Source: Dyadobacter sp. NIV53 (GTDB lineage Bacteria > Bacteroidota > Bacteroidia > Cytophagales > Spirosomataceae). Taken from it: a stretch of 64,000 bases of DNA. Both the position numbers and the translations under genes were made by a program. The stretch lies in contig NZ_CP081299.1 in assembly GCF_019711195.1 (NCBI RefSeq), positions 3,534,001 through 3,598,000 of the forward strand. The letters run 5' to 3'. The notes below the pieces were generated by a model. It had not been told where the DNA came from. It did not search any database and saw only the letters and a list, made by a program, of their open reading frames with translations. Positions 62,995 to 64,000 of this stretch are shown here, in pieces; position 1 is the first letter of the stretch, and each line of letters begins with the position of its first letter.

Positions 62995-63216
62995 ATGCTA
63001 AATATTGATTTTAAAAGATTTCATATAAGGTCTATGAACGCAGGATCTAATGAAGAACGTGCAGAAATTAACCAGGAGTTAAAAGATCTTTATGCTTCTT
63101 TACCGGAAGAAGACAAGCTTGAATTTAATATCCAGCTTCAAAAGTTTTTGAGTAAGGAAGTAAGCAGGATTAAATCTGATTATGAGTCTATTAATGGATT
63201 TAACCAGCCGAATTAA
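62995..63216 (+). CDS. small conserved hypothetical protein
   Basis: 73 residues, charged and helical, without signal peptide: MLNIDFKRFHIRSMNAGSNE, then a helical hairpin (ERAEINQELKDLYASLPEED and EFNIQLQKFLSKEVSRIKSD). Two long amphipathic helices separated by a short turn (LPEEDK) suggest a small helical adaptor. I do not recognise a family. The start is supported by an AT-rich leader and by the coding bias of the frame. No motif for an enzyme. Confidence 0.6.
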   Translation: MLNIDFKRFHIRSMNAGSNEERAEINQELKDLYASLPEEDKLEFNIQLQKFLSKEVSRIKSDYESINGFNQPN

Positions 63217-63281
63217 AGAAAGTATAGAGTAAAAGAGTTCAAAGTCTCAACAATACAAATAGTATATCAAAACAAGTCTGG

Positions 63282-63842
63282 TTAATTATGCCTTGGATCA
63301 GTTGGATAATTAGCAATAGAACGATACTCCCCTCCCATGCTACGCAGTATTTCCCGCCAGAAATTGCCAGGATGTGTTCCAAAAAGAAAATCAGCCGAAG
63401 TTTGTGTAACAATCCAGGAATCCTGGTTTAGCTCGTCTTCCAGCTGTCCTCCACCCCACCCCGAATAACCGATAAAAAACCGGATATCATTGTGGCTGAC
63501 GGTGTTAAAATTCAGAAGCGTTTTTAAATGGTTAAAATCCCCTCCCCAGAAAACTCCATTCATAATTTCACTTCCACCTGTTATCAGATCAGGCCTTCTG
63601 TGAATAAAATGCAAGGTGTTCTTTTCTACCGGTCCGCCTAAATGTAATGGTACATCCTGATAAATAGTTTCTTCCAGAACATCTCCCAAATACAGATCCG
63701 TAACCTGATTAAGAACAAATCCAAAACTTCCCTGGTCGTTATATTCACACATGAGAATAACTCCCCTTTCAAAGTTCGGATCGCCTAAAAATGGTTTAGC
63801 AATTAACAAGCTTCCTTTAGAAACACGCATAGAAGATGACAT
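63282..63842 (-). CDS. YqgE/AlgH-family protein
   Basis: 186 residues of the YqgE/AlgH family (DUF179). The signature is SKGSLLIAKPFLGDPNFERG at the start, with GFVLNQVTDL, PLHLGGPVEKNTLHFIHR and FFIGYSGWGGGQLEDELNQ further on. The family was named after a Pseudomonas regulator of alginate genes but its biochemical role is unsettled. It ends about 65 bases after the convergent small gene, and its upstream region runs to the window edge without another gene. Confidence 0.93.
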   Translation of the reverse strand: MSSSMRVSKGSLLIAKPFLGDPNFERGVILMCEYNDQGSFGFVLNQVTDLYLGDVLEETIYQDVPLHLGGPVEKNTLHFIHRRPDLITGGSEIMNGVFWGGDFNHLKTLLNFNTVSHNDIRFFIGYSGWGGGQLEDELNQDSWIVTQTSADFLFGTHPGNFWREILRSMGGEYRSIANYPTDPRHN

Positions 63843-64000
63843 AACCCGGCGGATAAGATTAATTCACTAACGAAATATATTTAATTTTCGTTAACATTTT
63901 GGTAGCTTTCAGCAATTACCTTGCGCTAATTTCAGGATAATTTAAAAAAATTAATATATCAGGCTTAACATTTTAGTAAAAAATATGGCTCTTATAAAAT

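Overview
The window is a chromosomal stretch of a Bacteroidota bacterium, most likely a Cytophagia / Spirosomaceae (Dyadobacter-like) member. Reasons: TAnnTTTG-type -7 promoter boxes instead of sigma70 -10 boxes, secreted proteins ending in type IX secretion (T9SS) sorting domains, a short NuoG without the molybdopterin domain, a Bacteroidota-type ECF sigma factor, and core proteins (RF1, ValS, Adk, ObgE, GcvP, EttA) of Bacteroidota character. This is inferred from the sequence only. I see no rRNA, tRNA, CRISPR array, transposase or integrase.

Layout. 1-15 kb: a truncated EamA permease, glyoxalase-fold protein, secreted thioredoxin, prfA, a lipoprotein, a zincin-like protein, GH3-type ligase, an exported SAM-hydrolase-like protein, aldo/keto reductase, zinc-ribbon protein, ssb, xylB, M28 peptidase, ispE and an orphan heme-copper oxidase subunit III. 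14-22 kb: a frameshifted Tet-type MFS pump, 7TM-AraC regulator, acyltransferase, OmpA/PD40 protein, LOG phosphoribohydrolase and mpl. 22-29 kb: a hexuronate catabolic block (eda, kdgK, uxaC, uxuA) with an ECF sigma factor and a LacI regulator; together they would carry glucuronate through fructuronate, mannonate and KDG to pyruvate plus glyceraldehyde 3-phosphate, but fructuronate reductase (UxuB) is not in the window. 29-32 kb: DUF349 protein and ABC-F protein EttA.

32.3-34.6 kb is an AT-rich accessory island between ettA and a CocE/NonD hydrolase: an HTH-ImmA/IrrE (M78) metallopeptidase, a small unknown partner gene, a 52-bp perfect palindrome, the relic of an Xre antitoxin and a nested inverted-repeat element. 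It is the best candidate for an undescribed (toxin-antitoxin or defence-like) module. 36.7-44 kb: valS, a sensor histidine kinase without response regulator, a secreted T9SS-tail protein, adk and obgE. 44-50 kb: two tandem SGNH/sialate-O-acetylesterase-like T9SS-exported proteins; the first is broken by about 1 kb of GC-richer, CpG-poor DNA that looks eukaryotic. 50-58 kb: complex I genes nuoA-J in one operon that ends at a strong terminator without nuoKLMN. 58-64 kb: gcvP, a small secreted peptide, a membrane metallophosphoesterase, a small protein and a YqgE/AlgH protein.

Two window-wide observations stand out. First, degenerate 7-bp tandem repeats (roughly AGCTRAN on the coding strand) sit directly upstream of start codons of at least six genes. 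Second, three single-base indels break tet-MFS, adk and obgE; since adk and obgE are normally essential, these and the foreign 1-kb segment suggest an unpolished or chimeric assembly.
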